From Candidatus Methylobacter titanis (GTDB lineage Bacteria; Pseudomonadota; Gammaproteobacteria; Methylococcales; Methylomonadaceae): DNA of 44,245 bases. Position 1 is the first letter of the stretch; each line of letters begins with the position of its first letter. The stretch spans positions 1 to 44,245 of the forward strand of contig JAQSDX010000029.1 in assembly GCA_029946125.1 (NCBI GenBank). Direction: 5' to 3'. The position numbers and the translations under genes are program-made. Positions 7,683-16,368 of this stretch are shown here, piece by piece. Under the pieces are notes generated by a model that was not told the DNA's origin, ran no database searches, and worked only from the letters and a program-made list of their open reading frames with translations.

Positions 7683-8455
7683 AATAAAGTACTCGATTTA
7701 GGATGAGGCTGAGCCGCAATGTATAACTGCATGCCGATTAAGTTCTGTTACTCTTTTATTCTTGACACCTATATTTCAATCCACACCCGACCTTATCCGT
7801 CGAGTGACAACCGCCAACAGATAGAAGTCGGCGGGGTGTTCCTTCCTCGTAAACGAGGAGGCTTCAAACTAACGAATAAAATCAACAGACTACGATTCTA
7901 TTCGTCAGTTAAATCCAGCGTTTTTATAAAACCGACAGGTGATAAGTTTGTTTATTTTTCTATACCAAAAATAATAAATGATTTCAGCCGCCACTTCCCC
8001 CCAACTAAACGATATAAGACTTGAGGCAATAAATCTGTTAGCGATAACAAGGAGTTCCTTGTGTAACCCTAGCCTCGATTCAAGCACCATCTCTTTTTTA
8101 AAAATATCCGACTGGTTCCTCCCTATCTTGACCGGTAACCAACGGCCAGGAGCAGCCGTTCCTGAATTATCCGCCCATCTATCGATTTTTTCACATTACC
8201 CTAATCGATTAAGAAACTTTCCTTTCTAGCTGATGTTATACAAGCTTTCAGAGAAAGCAATAGGTGTAGTAAGTTTCTAAACAACTCGTTTGTATTGTGC
8301 CGCATAAGACGATGTCACAATGCCGTTATGTATATCCGCTGGTGTTAACCTATAAAGTCAAGAGCATCCTTATATCCCACACCTGAAGGCAAGAGATTTA
8401 TGGACATTTTGTTAAAACCCGACATTTCGCACCGCTCCTCGACAATCTTAATAAT
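7683..8455. other. Long intergenic region with element remnants, no convincing gene
   Basis: About 770 bp that is AT-rich compared with the flanking genes. Short open frames on both strands lack ribosome sites, family similarity and coherent codon use. The left part contains the structured repeat copy (7774-7864). The remainder shows no gene I recognise and probably contains degraded mobile DNA plus the promoter of the OmpA-like/ATPase operon near 7690-7740. Confidence 0.5.
7774..7864 (-). repeat. Structured repeat, copy 2 (IS200/IS605-like right end)
   Basis: Read on the minus strand it has a CCTCG/CGAGG hairpin (7845-7849 with 7854-7858), then a CCGCCGAC/GTTGGCGG stem, then the conserved segment 7808-7774 ending GTGGATTGAAA. 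The 34-nt tail matches copy 1 (166-200) except for one indel. The 5' arm of the second stem has several C-to-T differences from copy 1, but these keep G-U pairing with the unchanged 3' arm, so the RNA fold is preserved. This fits an IS200/IS605 right end that overlaps a structured RNA. No tnpB coding region remains in the sequence beside it. Confidence 0.6.
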
Positions 8456-8492
8456 AAAAAAGCCCGGCCGGCTTCCACCTCCGGGCTTTTTT
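8456..8492 (-). terminator. Rho-independent terminator
   Basis: A 7-bp stem, AGCCCGG (8461-8467) with CCGGGCT (8481-8487), is flanked by A-runs on the left and T6 on the right, so it can work in both directions. It lies 18 nt past the stop of the minus-strand gene ending at 8511 and most likely ends that transcript. Confidence 0.85.
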
Positions 8493-8510
8493 GCTTTAAG
8501 CAGCCACGCT

Positions 8511-9107
8511 TTATTTCATCATTTCTTTTTTGAATATCGTATCCAGTTTCTGATTGGTTTCCTGGCGGTACTGCTTTGAATTATCAATCGGCTCTGGTTT
8601 GGGTGCAATTACAGCTGGCGCGTCAATAACCGACTCTGCGACTGGCGCTTGAACGATGGGGGACTCTTCTTGACAGTTGTCCAGACGAAATACCGGTCCA
8701 TAACTGGTGTCTACATCAAAATCTTCCCAGATATATTCAGGTTGAGCGATAGGCATGGTAGGAAGGGGTATGGTCACTAAATCAGCAATGCCGACACCTA
8801 TGCGTCCAGCAGTATGAATCAAACCTTTAAATAAGCCTCCGACCGTCCCATAAACAATATTGCTTTGATTGGTGGTGTTAATGATATTTTTGGGAATTTC
8901 CAACACGCCGGTGGTCAGATTGGCAAAAGCATTCAACGCCTTATTACCGACCTTGCCGCCATAACTCCGGCATTGCGATTGCTCCGTTTGCATGACGGGT
9001 ACAGTGATCGTATTGCCATAATGCATTTCGGCCTGAGTCAGCGGCGCATAGGCCGTAAACAGGCCGACAAATAAAAGAGGAACGAAAAAACGACTGAGTT
9101 TACGCAT
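8511..9107 (-). CDS. Exosortase system-associated protein, TIGR04073-like
   Basis: A 198-residue exported protein. Residues 1-26 form a Sec signal peptide (MRKLSRFFVPLLFVGLFTAYA, cleavage likely after TQA). The core KALNAFANLTTGVLEIPKN, then GGLFKGLIHTAGRIGVGIADL and IPLPTMPIAQPEYIWEDF, matches the TIGR04073 pattern found in genomes with PEP-CTERM/exosortase systems. The function of that family is unknown. The C-terminal 50 residues are Pro/Ala-rich and probably disordered. Ribosome site AGGA; a strong terminator follows. It lies 51 bp downstream of tex in the same direction. No exosortase gene is in this window. Confidence 0.75.
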   Translation of the reverse strand: MRKLSRFFVPLLFVGLFTAYAPLTQAEMHYGNTITVPVMQTEQSQCRSYGGKVGNKALNAFANLTTGVLEIPKNIINTTNQSNIVYGTVGGLFKGLIHTAGRIGVGIADLVTIPLPTMPIAQPEYIWEDFDVDTSYGPVFRLDNCQEESPIVQAPVAESVIDAPAVIAPKPEPIDNSKQYRQETNQKLDTIFKKEMMK

Positions 9108-9158
9108 ATCAAATCCTGGTGGTGTATTAATACTGGAATCAGTATAGCAGGGCTAAAA

Positions 9159-11441
9159 TTATTTACTGATCCGCGCCTTGGCAAAGGCGCTAGCCATTGA
9201 GCCTTGTACCGGGGCCTGTTGTTTGGGCTTATGTACTGCCTGCTTTTGATTATTGCGCTCGGATCTGGCGTCAGTCGCTTCAGGATTAGTTTTCATCGAT
9301 AAGGAAATGCGCTTGCGCGCGACATCGACCTCCATGACTTGCACTTTGACCATGTCGCCGGTCTTAACCGCATCCCTGGGATCTTTGACAAAGGTATCCG
9401 ATAAATGGGAGATATGCACCAGGCCGTCCTGATGGACGCCGATGTCGACAAAGGCGCCGAAGTTGGCGACGTTGGTGACCACGCCGTCCAGTCTCATGCC
9501 GACTTCAAGATCGGTGATTTTCTCGATGCCGGCCTTGAACTCGACGCTTTTGAATTCCGGTCTCGGATCGCGGCCGGGTTTTTCCAATTCCTGCAAGATG
9601 TCGGTCACCGTCGGCAAGCCGAAATGTTCATTGGTGTAATGGGCCGGATTCAGGCCGCGCAAAAACTGGCTTTGGCCGATCAGGTCGCGGATCGATTTCC
9701 CGGTATCGGCGATAATCGCCTTAACCACAGGATAGGCTTCAGGATGCACCGATGACGCATCCAGCGGGTTGTCGCCGTTCATAACTCTCAGAAATCCCGC
9801 CGCCTGCTCATAAGCCTTGTCGCCCAATCTGGGCACTTTTTTCAATTGTTTGCGATTGGCAAACGGGCCATTTTCGTTGCGGAAAGCCACGATGTTTTCG
9901 CTGATGCTGGCGGACAAACCAGACACCTGTTTAAGCAAAGATACCGAGGCGGTATTCACATCGACGCCGACCGCGTTGACGCAATCCTCGACCACGGTAT
10001 CGAGTCCCTTGGCCAACTGCACCTGATTGATGTCGTGCTGATACTGGCCGACGCCGATCGATTTGGGGTCGATCTTGACCAGTTCTGCCAGCGGGTCCTG
10101 CAAGCGCCTGGCGATCGAAACCGCGCCGCGCAAGGTCACGTCCAGCTCGGGAAATTCCTTGGCAGCCAGCTCAGACGCCGAATAAACCGACGCGCCCGCT
10201 TCCGACACAGTGATCTTGGTAAACTTCAGTTCGCTGTGCCGTTTCATCACATCGGCCACCAGCTGGTCGGTTTCCCGAGAACCAGTGCCGTTGCCGATGC
10301 TGACCAAATCGACGGCGTGCTTTTGGATCAGTTTTGCCAGCGTGTCTATAGCTCCATCCCAATCCTTGCGCGGCGGGTGCGGGTAAATGGTGTCCGTAGC
10401 CAGCACTTTTCCGGTCGGATCGACAATGGCGACTTTAACGCCGGTGCGGATGCCGGGGTCCAGGCCCATCGTCGCTTTAGGTCCGGCCGGTGCGGCCAGT
10501 AGCAAGTCTCTTAAGTTGCTGGCGAACACCCGGATGGCTTCCAGTTCGGCGGCTTCGCGCAGCCTGAGCTTCAAGTCCAGGTCGATGCGGGTATACAGCT
10601 TGATTTTCCAGGCGAAACGCGCGGTTTCCGCCAGCCAGGCATCGGCCGGTTTTAAGTTATCGGTAATAGCCAGACGGCGGGCAACAAACTGGGCGCAAAG
10701 GTCGTGCTCGGCCTTATCGTCAGCGCCGGGTTTTAGCGTTATGTTTAACATATCCTCGTTGCGGCCGCGAAATAAGGCCAACGCCCGGTGCGACGGGATT
10801 TTGTTGATGGCTTCTTCATAATCGAAATAATCCTTGAATTTTTCAGCAGCCTGTTCTTTGCCGGTCGCAACCGTGGCGTGAACAATGCCTTTTTGCCAGA
10901 TGCGTTCGCGCAGTTCGCTCAACAGTTCGGCGTCTTCGGAAATGCGTTCCATGATGATTTGCCGTGCGCCATCCAAAGCGGCAGAGGTATCGGGTACGCC
11001 TTTTTCCGCATCGATATAACTGGCGGCAACCTGTTCAGGAATCAGACTACGATCATCCAGTAAAGCATCGGCAAGCGGTTCGAGCCCCGCCTCGCGGGCG
11101 ATCTGCGCTTTAGTGCGGCGCTTGGGTTTGTAGGGTAAATACAAATCTTCCAGCAGGGTTTTGGTGTCTGCATCTCGAATGGCTTTTTCCAGTTCCGGCG
11201 TCAGCTTGCCCTGTGAACTGATGCTGTCCAGGATGGTAAGACGGCGCGCGTTAAGTTCGCGCAAATAGCCCAAACGCTCTTCTAACATTCGTAATTGGGT
11301 ATCGTCCAAACCGCCGGTCACTTCCTTCCTGTAGCGGGAAATAAACGGGACAGTCGCGCCTTCGTCCAGCAAATTGACAGCGGCGCTGACCTGCTTGACG
11401 TTAACGGCTAATTCTTCGGCAATGCGTTGGATGACATCCAT
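9159..11441 (-). CDS. tex: Tex family RNA-binding transcriptional accessory protein
   Basis: A 760-residue Tex (Spt6-like) protein, full length. The N-terminal helical region contains [24 protein letters not shown]. It is followed by [19 protein letters not shown], a YqgF/RNase H-like domain ([17 protein letters not shown]), [20 protein letters not shown], tandem HhH motifs ([30 protein letters not shown]) and a C-terminal S1 domain ([26 protein letters not shown]). The start at 11441 ([11 protein letters not shown]) is chosen by alignment; an ATG 51 bp upstream lies in the promoter. A diverged copy of its first 78 codons and promoter lies just upstream. Confidence 0.96.
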   Translation of the reverse strand: MDVIQRIAEELAVNVKQVSAAVNLLDEGATVPFISRYRKEVTGGLDDTQLRMLEERLGYLRELNARRLTILDSISSQGKLTPELEKAIRDADTKTLLEDLYLPYKPKRRTKAQIAREAGLEPLADALLDDRSLIPEQVAASYIDAEKGVPDTSAALDGARQIIMERISEDAELLSELRERIWQKGIVHATVATGKEQAAEKFKDYFDYEEAINKIPSHRALALFRGRNEDMLNITLKPGADDKAEHDLCAQFVARRLAITDNLKPADAWLAETARFAWKIKLYTRIDLDLKLRLREAAELEAIRVFASNLRDLLLAAPAGPKATMGLDPGIRTGVKVAIVDPTGKVLATDTIYPHPPRKDWDGAIDTLAKLIQKHAVDLVSIGNGTGSRETDQLVADVMKRHSELKFTKITVSEAGASVYSASELAAKEFPELDVTLRGAVSIARRLQDPLAELVKIDPKSIGVGQYQHDINQVQLAKGLDTVVEDCVNAVGVDVNTASVSLLKQVSGLSASISENIVAFRNENGPFANRKQLKKVPRLGDKAYEQAAGFLRVMNGDNPLDASSVHPEAYPVVKAIIADTGKSIRDLIGQSQFLRGLNPAHYTNEHFGLPTVTDILQELEKPGRDPRPEFKSVEFKAGIEKITDLEVGMRLDGVVTNVANFGAFVDIGVHQDGLVHISHLSDTFVKDPRDAVKTGDMVKVQVMEVDVARKRISLSMKTNPEATDARSERNNQKQAVHKPKQQAPVQGSMASAFAKARISK

Positions 11442-11474
11442 TTTTTGAGTTCTTGTGCAGTTTACGATGGGCGC

Positions 11475-11483
11475 ATTGTAGCA
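11475..11483 (-). promoter_or_regulatory. Candidate extended -10 promoter of tex
   Basis: On the minus strand TGC-TACAAT forms an extended -10 about 35 nt before the tex start. The same motif and about 45 surrounding bases are identical at 11991-11999 upstream of the truncated copy, showing that the leader was carried in the duplication. There is no good -35, as expected for the extended -10 class. Confidence 0.45.
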
Positions 11484-11651
11484 GCAAGGCATGGGGTTGG
11501 AGAAAAGTCTTTGTTTTTATGGTCGAGCTGTTGCGGAGATAACGCAGCACAATATCCGCATTTAATGCGGAGAAATTGGCGAGGCACTGGAACGGTCGAG
11601 ACAGAGTCAACAGCATTTCTACAGCCTCTCGGCGCAGATTCAGCAAAAATG

Positions 11652-11723
11652 CGTAGGATGTGCTGAACAAAGTGAAGCGCATCTTTCGCGATTGATGCGC
11701 TTCGTTCCTCAGCACATCCTACG
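11652..11723. repeat. Long palindromic repeat at the tex duplication junction
   Basis: Imperfect inverted repeat of 72 nt: the arms begin CGTAGGATGTGCTGA and end TCAGCACATCCTACG, with an inner GAAGCGCATC/GATGCGCTTC stem. This GTAGGATGTGCTGA-type hairpin is, from general knowledge, a dispersed repeat in several gammaproteobacteria. Its right end lies exactly where similarity between tex and its truncated copy stops (about 11724), so it is likely involved in the rearrangement. In the present context it could also terminate a transcript from the truncated copy. Confidence 0.75.
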
Positions 11724-11957
11724 GCCCTGTGAACGGATGCTGTCCAGAATGGTTTTTCGCCGCGCATTGAGTTCGCGCAAATAGCCCAGACGCTCTTCCA
11801 GTAGCCTTAATTGAGTATCGTCGAGACCGCCGGTCACTTCCTTGCGGTAGCGGGAAATAAACGGAACGGTCGCGCCCTCATCGAGCAAGTTGACAGCGGC
11901 GCTGACCTGCTTGATGTTAACGGCTAATTCTTCGGCAATGCGTTGGATGACATCCAT
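11709..11957 (-). pseudogene. Truncated second copy of tex 5' end
   Basis: An open frame whose first 78 residues match Tex residues 1-78 with only four substitutions, then runs into the palindromic repeat and stops (RRMC). The homologous block is 285 bp (11726-12010) and aligns without gaps to 11210-11494, including the promoter leader. Identity is complete from the leader through roughly codon 14. It then falls to about 82-88% in the 60-bp blocks that follow, mostly at synonymous sites. That pattern suggests the piece came from a diverged functional tex rather than from decay of a local duplicate. A peptide of about 82 residues could be made, but no function is expected. Confidence 0.85.
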
Positions 11958-12213
11958 TTGTTCAATTCTTGTGCAGTTTACGATGGGCGCATTGTAGCAG
12001 CAAGGCATGGCTTAGTTAAAAATAAGCGCATCATTTCGAAAATTAAGATTGAAGTTTATATTTTCTGTTTAGACTCTCAAAGTTCAAAGCGTTGAACTCC
12101 GGCATCGAAATTTTCTATAGTCCAAAGCTGGCTTTAGTCGCTTTCAAGTCAGCTTTGCGCTTTAACGGAATGGAGCAACCTGCTCCGTCCGCCGATCAGT
12201 CATCATCGCCTTC

Positions 12214-13443
12214 CTATTCGTCATCCCAATCCGGATACTGCTCAGGCGGCGTCCCGCGTTTTTCGATGACGGTTAGATCGGAAAAATCCAACTCTGCCGA
12301 TGGCATAGCCTCAACCTGAATTTTAAACTCCCAGTCATCACCAAAATCAAAATGGAATATGAATGTCATACCTTTATATAAAGGCAAATAACCGACCGTA
12401 CAATCCTCGGTACAAAAATCGCTGCCACGATCTACGAAAGGATGCACAATACTTTCCTTTATGCCGCATTGATTTTTATAAATAAATTCGTATAAATGGT
12501 CGTTATCAAACTTAAAGGCATCTAATATGCCGCAGGCCAACCCATCAAGACTTAAACCGGCAGGAACGCCTAATTTGCAACTGGCTTTCCCCAGCGTCAC
12601 CTTGAAAATATAAGTCCCTCGTTCGGTTGTTTTACGCTCGACTTGAATCAAACTTTTTTTCCAGGCTGGAATATGTTTTTTGAATTCAATTTCCCAGAAT
12701 TCAGGATCTGCTTGATCAAGTCTATTTTTAAAGCCCAAAAAAGGCATGACTCTATTATTTTGCGCAAAATAGCCAAAAATTGCGCTACCCCAAGCAGTCG
12801 GCTTGATTTTATCTAGCGGCCATGTTTCGTCTTCATTAGCGACGCATTTAATGTCTATAAAGCCGAATAACTCCATCAAGGCCAAATTATGCAAACCGGG
12901 ACGAAAGCGCAACAGGTACAAATTGTCATGCTTGCTGTTAACGTCGATCCCCGTTCCTAAATCCCTCTGAAAAAATGACAAGCACTCCTCAAAGCAGCCG
13001 GGCCTTTCACCTATTATTTCTCCGTCCGCACGGTAAACAAATGCTTGCAGTAGAGAAAAATAGCATTCTGTCGGGCTAAGCTTTTTCCACTCGGCAAGAA
13101 CGTCTTCGTTAAGCATTAATGTCGTCTTTTTTCCATCAGAAACGATATGACTTAAGCCCGAACTGCGCAGCAACAGGTAGAGCCCGTTAATATGAGGGAA
13201 GGATTTTTGTAGCGGACGTTTTAGTTTTACTGCTAACGGGTGAGATAAAACCTGATTTAATTCTGCCAGCGTATTCAGTGCAAATAACTGAGTCTTTTCG
13301 GAAACGGCAATACCTGTTTCGCCGATGAATGCCAACAGGCTATTAAAATCTTTTAACAACATTCCGGGTTCTGTGTCGCTAAATTGTTGTTTCTTCAATA
13401 TTTCAATTTGCGCGGGTGTACAAGAATTTTTTGTGTTGCTCAT
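12214..13443 (-). CDS. Plasmid pRiA4b ORF-3 family protein (PF07929-type C-terminus)
   Basis: A protein of 409 residues. The first 270 or so residues are helical and not recognised; part looks like a SEC-C-linked regulator-type domain (LLLRSSGLSHIVSDG, CFEECLSFFQRDLG). The C-terminal 130 residues match the pRiA4b ORF-3 family: GTYIFKVTLG, LDGLACGILDAFKFDNDHLYEF, the VDRGSDF stretch, YLPLYKGMTFIFHFDFGDDW and the terminal EKRGTPPEQYPDWDDE. The molecular function of the family is unknown. The ATG overlaps the stop of the upstream helicase gene (ATGA), so its translation is coupled to it and the two proteins probably act together. There is no signal peptide or membrane segment. Confidence 0.8.
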   Translation of the reverse strand: MSNTKNSCTPAQIEILKKQQFSDTEPGMLLKDFNSLLAFIGETGIAVSEKTQLFALNTLAELNQVLSHPLAVKLKRPLQKSFPHINGLYLLLRSSGLSHIVSDGKKTTLMLNEDVLAEWKKLSPTECYFSLLQAFVYRADGEIIGERPGCFEECLSFFQRDLGTGIDVNSKHDNLYLLRFRPGLHNLALMELFGFIDIKCVANEDETWPLDKIKPTAWGSAIFGYFAQNNRVMPFLGFKNRLDQADPEFWEIEFKKHIPAWKKSLIQVERKTTERGTYIFKVTLGKASCKLGVPAGLSLDGLACGILDAFKFDNDHLYEFIYKNQCGIKESIVHPFVDRGSDFCTEDCTVGYLPLYKGMTFIFHFDFGDDWEFKIQVEAMPSAELDFSDLTVIEKRGTPPEQYPDWDDE

Positions 13444-16268
13444 GGCTTTTCTCCTGTTTTATCGGCAATTAACTGTTTAAATACGTTTTTGTAGAGGGTC
13501 ATTTTCCTTTCGGCATACTCGTTGAAATCATGAAACCATTGGTCTTGCTTGGCTTCATAATAGGGCGCCAGTTTGTCAATCGCCAACAAGTCATAAATAT
13601 TGACCCATTCGTCTTCCACTTTGAGCGCCAGCCGGGGATTGAAAATATAAGCGCCGTGCATGACCCGATAGAATAATTTACGGTTATGTTTATCCTCTTT
13701 AGCAACTTCATTTTTAGACAAAATACTCGACAGATAAGCCCGTTTCTTGCGGCGCTCTGGGAGGACGTTGCCCGGAATATGTTGCACCGCATCGATAAAA
13801 TCCTGAGTAGTAAAGCCTTCGAGCCGATACCTCATCTTTTTCGGCATCACCCGGTAAAATAGCGCGATCATCAGGTTGAGCATGAAGAATTCCATGCTGT
13901 TCTTGTCGAGCTTGATCAGGCGACCATCGACCTGGATGCTCATGCTGGTCGGTTCCAGTTGCTCGTAGATGTCGGCCAACTTCTTTTTGGCATACGTTTC
14001 GCTACGATCCGTTTGCGCCAGAGCGATCTGAAAAGCAGTCAAGCCGTTGCCGTCGACTTTCTCGGTATCGGCACCCAGTTCAAACAGCGCCTTGATCACT
14101 TCGACATTGCCCATCCAGGCGGCAACCATTAACGGCGTTTGATTGAAAATGTTGCGAAAATCAGGGCCGTACTGATCGACTTGTTTGAGCACCGCATCAG
14201 GTTTTTTAAAGCTGTAGGCGCTGTAGTGCTTTTGTTGCAACAGCTGCAAGCCTTTGTCAGGGTGTTTGGCGGCTTTGAATTCGGCTTTCAGCAAGGTGTT
14301 AATGATGTCGCGATCTTCATAAACCAACGCGTATTCAAACACCATCATCCTGGCTTGTTTATCGTTGCCCTCGAAAGCTTTGCGCTTTAAATCGACCAGT
14401 GTTGTAGCGGTAATGGCCTGCCAATCCGGTGTTTTTTGTTTGAGAATTTCGCTGCGAATCCGCTCGGCCTGTTCCTGTTTGCCTTGCAGTTCCAGTTTAT
14501 GCGCTTCCTGACGCCAGGCATCGAGACTGGAGTTTTGATTGGCGAGTTGCAAGCTACCCTGAGCATCGCCTAAACCCAGCAGATCCAATAAAGCTTGCTT
14601 GGGGCTGCTTTCAATCCAGTACAGGTTTTTAACCGCCCGCGTTATCGCGACGTACAAGGCATTGATATAGAACTTGTAGACTTCCAATGATTTATCGGTT
14701 TTATCCTTGACGCGGGCATATCTAAGATCCAGTTCCAAATCGGCTTGACTGACGCCTTTGCTGATTTCGCGATAGCGGACTTCTTCCTGGCTTAAAAAAT
14801 TGTAGAGGATGATGTTTTCATATTCCAGGCCTTTGGCTTCCTGGATGGTAAACACCAATGGCGTATTGAAATGCTGCTGCGCCGCCGGTTTTTGGTCGGT
14901 GGTCATCACGATCACCGCAAACAATGTGGAGGCCTTGGTTTTGCTATCCAGCTCCTGACGAATGGCGGCGGTATCCTGCAAAAACAGCACTTCGCCCTGG
15001 TTATGGCCGTTGCTTTCCACCAGATAATGGCTTTCTTTATCGATGGAGCCGAAGCGCTGATTCTTGATTTTCAGAATCTTGTTCGCAATGTCGGTGACTT
15101 GCGGCGAATTACGGTAATTGGTATTCAGAATCCGGATCAACTGGTCGGAGGTTTGTATATCGTCCTGCCGGTAAAACAGGCTTTTCACTTTCGACCAGGA
15201 AAAGAAATTGGGATGGACAATCTGGTTGGAATCGCCGCACAAGATAAAATCCTGCGTCTGCCGCAGCGACTTGATAATCAGATAAAGCTGGATATTGGTC
15301 AAATCCTGGACTTCATCGACAATCACAAAGTCGTAACTTGGCTGAACATGTTGGAGATACTGATGACTGACGATATTGCTGTCGTAAAGGTGGTTGTCTT
15401 GTAAAAAGCCCAGATATTTTTCAAAGATGTCGTACACCGCATCGCGTTCTTCAGCCAGAAAGATCGATTCTTTGATGCCCAGATTCAGGTAATCTTCACG
15501 GCTTAACCAGCTTTTATCGGTCGCAGGCCCGGTGATAACGCCGCGAAACTCCTCGAACAGCTTGTGCGCATCTTTTATTTGACCCTGTCGGAAACGGCTA
15601 AACCACTGTTGAAAGGCCTGAAACGTCACCGGTTTACCGGGCGGCACCTGGATACTCTCCAAAAACTCCTGAAACGATAAAAAATCGAGCTGTTGATCGG
15701 GGTTATCGTAATGGTGAGCGTAATACAAATCACGGGAATTTTTAACCAGATAAGGTGATAGCGTCACATAGAGCACATCGCCTACCGCCTGTTTCATTTT
15801 TTCCAAAGTCAAGGCGGTTTTGCCGCTACCGGCCGAGCCGATAACAATCAACGGCGGCTGCAGATCAAAAATTAATTGTTGGCTGTCATCGAACGAGATG
15901 ATTTTATCGAGCAGGTTAAACGAATTGTGGCTGGGATTCAGATAAACCAGCGCGTTATCAGGGCTTTGATCCGGCTTGTCTATAACCGGGATTTTGTCTT
16001 CATCGATACTGCTGACCTGACGCAGAAAACGCGAATCTTCATAAGCATGATTTTTAATGAATTCCAGAATCAGTGCATAGCTTTGTTGCTGATGCTGATA
16101 AATCGAGAATAACAGCCGATCGCGTTGATTAAGCCTGGCCCGGTACAGGTTATCGCCGACTTTTTTAACGTCCGCCGATTTAAAATCATCATCTTGCAAG
16201 TATTTTTGTAACTTGGCGAAGCCGGGAATGGTTTTGGGATTGAGTTCGTTATATAAAAGGATTTTCAT
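13440..16268 (-). CDS. UvrD-like superfamily 1 helicase with ankyrin repeats and RelE-like N-terminus
   Basis: A protein of 942 residues. Residues 1-82 resemble a RelE/ParE-type fold (KVGDNLYRARLNQRDRLLFSIY, then ILEFIKNHAYEDSRFL). A UvrD/Rep-type SF1 helicase follows: motif I IGSAGSGKTAL (143-153), motif II VIVDEVQDL (315-323), motif III LCGDSNQIV, motif IV LNTNYRNS, motif V TIQEAKGLEYENIILYNF and motif VI NALYVAITRA. A Gln/Glu-rich helical segment (about 585-615) leads to ankyrin repeats (about 700-760; FNQTPLMVAAWMGNVEVIK) and an unrecognised C-terminus. All ATPase motifs look intact. The order resembles animal TRANK1-type ankyrin-helicases. It is first in an operon with the PF07929-type gene. 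DNA repair or a defence role are both possible. Confidence 0.85.
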   Translation of the reverse strand: MKILLYNELNPKTIPGFAKLQKYLQDDDFKSADVKKVGDNLYRARLNQRDRLLFSIYQHQQQSYALILEFIKNHAYEDSRFLRQVSSIDEDKIPVIDKPDQSPDNALVYLNPSHNSFNLLDKIISFDDSQQLIFDLQPPLIVIGSAGSGKTALTLEKMKQAVGDVLYVTLSPYLVKNSRDLYYAHHYDNPDQQLDFLSFQEFLESIQVPPGKPVTFQAFQQWFSRFRQGQIKDAHKLFEEFRGVITGPATDKSWLSREDYLNLGIKESIFLAEERDAVYDIFEKYLGFLQDNHLYDSNIVSHQYLQHVQPSYDFVIVDEVQDLTNIQLYLIIKSLRQTQDFILCGDSNQIVHPNFFSWSKVKSLFYRQDDIQTSDQLIRILNTNYRNSPQVTDIANKILKIKNQRFGSIDKESHYLVESNGHNQGEVLFLQDTAAIRQELDSKTKASTLFAVIVMTTDQKPAAQQHFNTPLVFTIQEAKGLEYENIILYNFLSQEEVRYREISKGVSQADLELDLRYARVKDKTDKSLEVYKFYINALYVAITRAVKNLYWIESSPKQALLDLLGLGDAQGSLQLANQNSSLDAWRQEAHKLELQGKQEQAERIRSEILKQKTPDWQAITATTLVDLKRKAFEGNDKQARMMVFEYALVYEDRDIINTLLKAEFKAAKHPDKGLQLLQQKHYSAYSFKKPDAVLKQVDQYGPDFRNIFNQTPLMVAAWMGNVEVIKALFELGADTEKVDGNGLTAFQIALAQTDRSETYAKKKLADIYEQLEPTSMSIQVDGRLIKLDKNSMEFFMLNLMIALFYRVMPKKMRYRLEGFTTQDFIDAVQHIPGNVLPERRKKRAYLSSILSKNEVAKEDKHNRKLFYRVMHGAYIFNPRLALKVEDEWVNIYDLLAIDKLAPYYEAKQDQWFHDFNEYAERKMTLYKNVFKQLIADKTGEKP

Positions 16269-16305
16269 ATAATATGTTTATGATGGCGGTAAAAAAACAG
16301 TACAT

Positions 16306-16326
16306 AGATGCCAAAAGCAGGCATCT
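16306..16326 (-). terminator. Possible terminator after the GH5 gene
   Basis: A 7-bp stem (AGATGCC 16306-16312 with GGCATCT 16320-16326) lies about 45 nt past the GH5 stop on the minus strand; a T7 run follows 8 nt later. It is also close to the helicase gene start, so it would separate the two transcripts. Confidence 0.45.
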
Positions 16327-16368
16327 TTAAGCGACGATTATCACTGATAACAGACGCCTTTATGACGA

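Noticed and set aside
166-7808. A composite transposon carrying everything between the two inverted repeats
   Set aside because: The interval includes ffs-dnaX-ybaB-recR in their usual conserved order, so it is core chromosome, not cargo.
7719-8229. Small open frames in the gap after the OmpA-like gene
   Set aside because: No ribosome sites, no recognisable domains, and overlap with the structured repeat.
9846-10502. Long plus-strand open frame (218 codons) inside tex
   Set aside because: It is the complement of a strongly conserved Tex coding region; no ribosome site and no family similarity.
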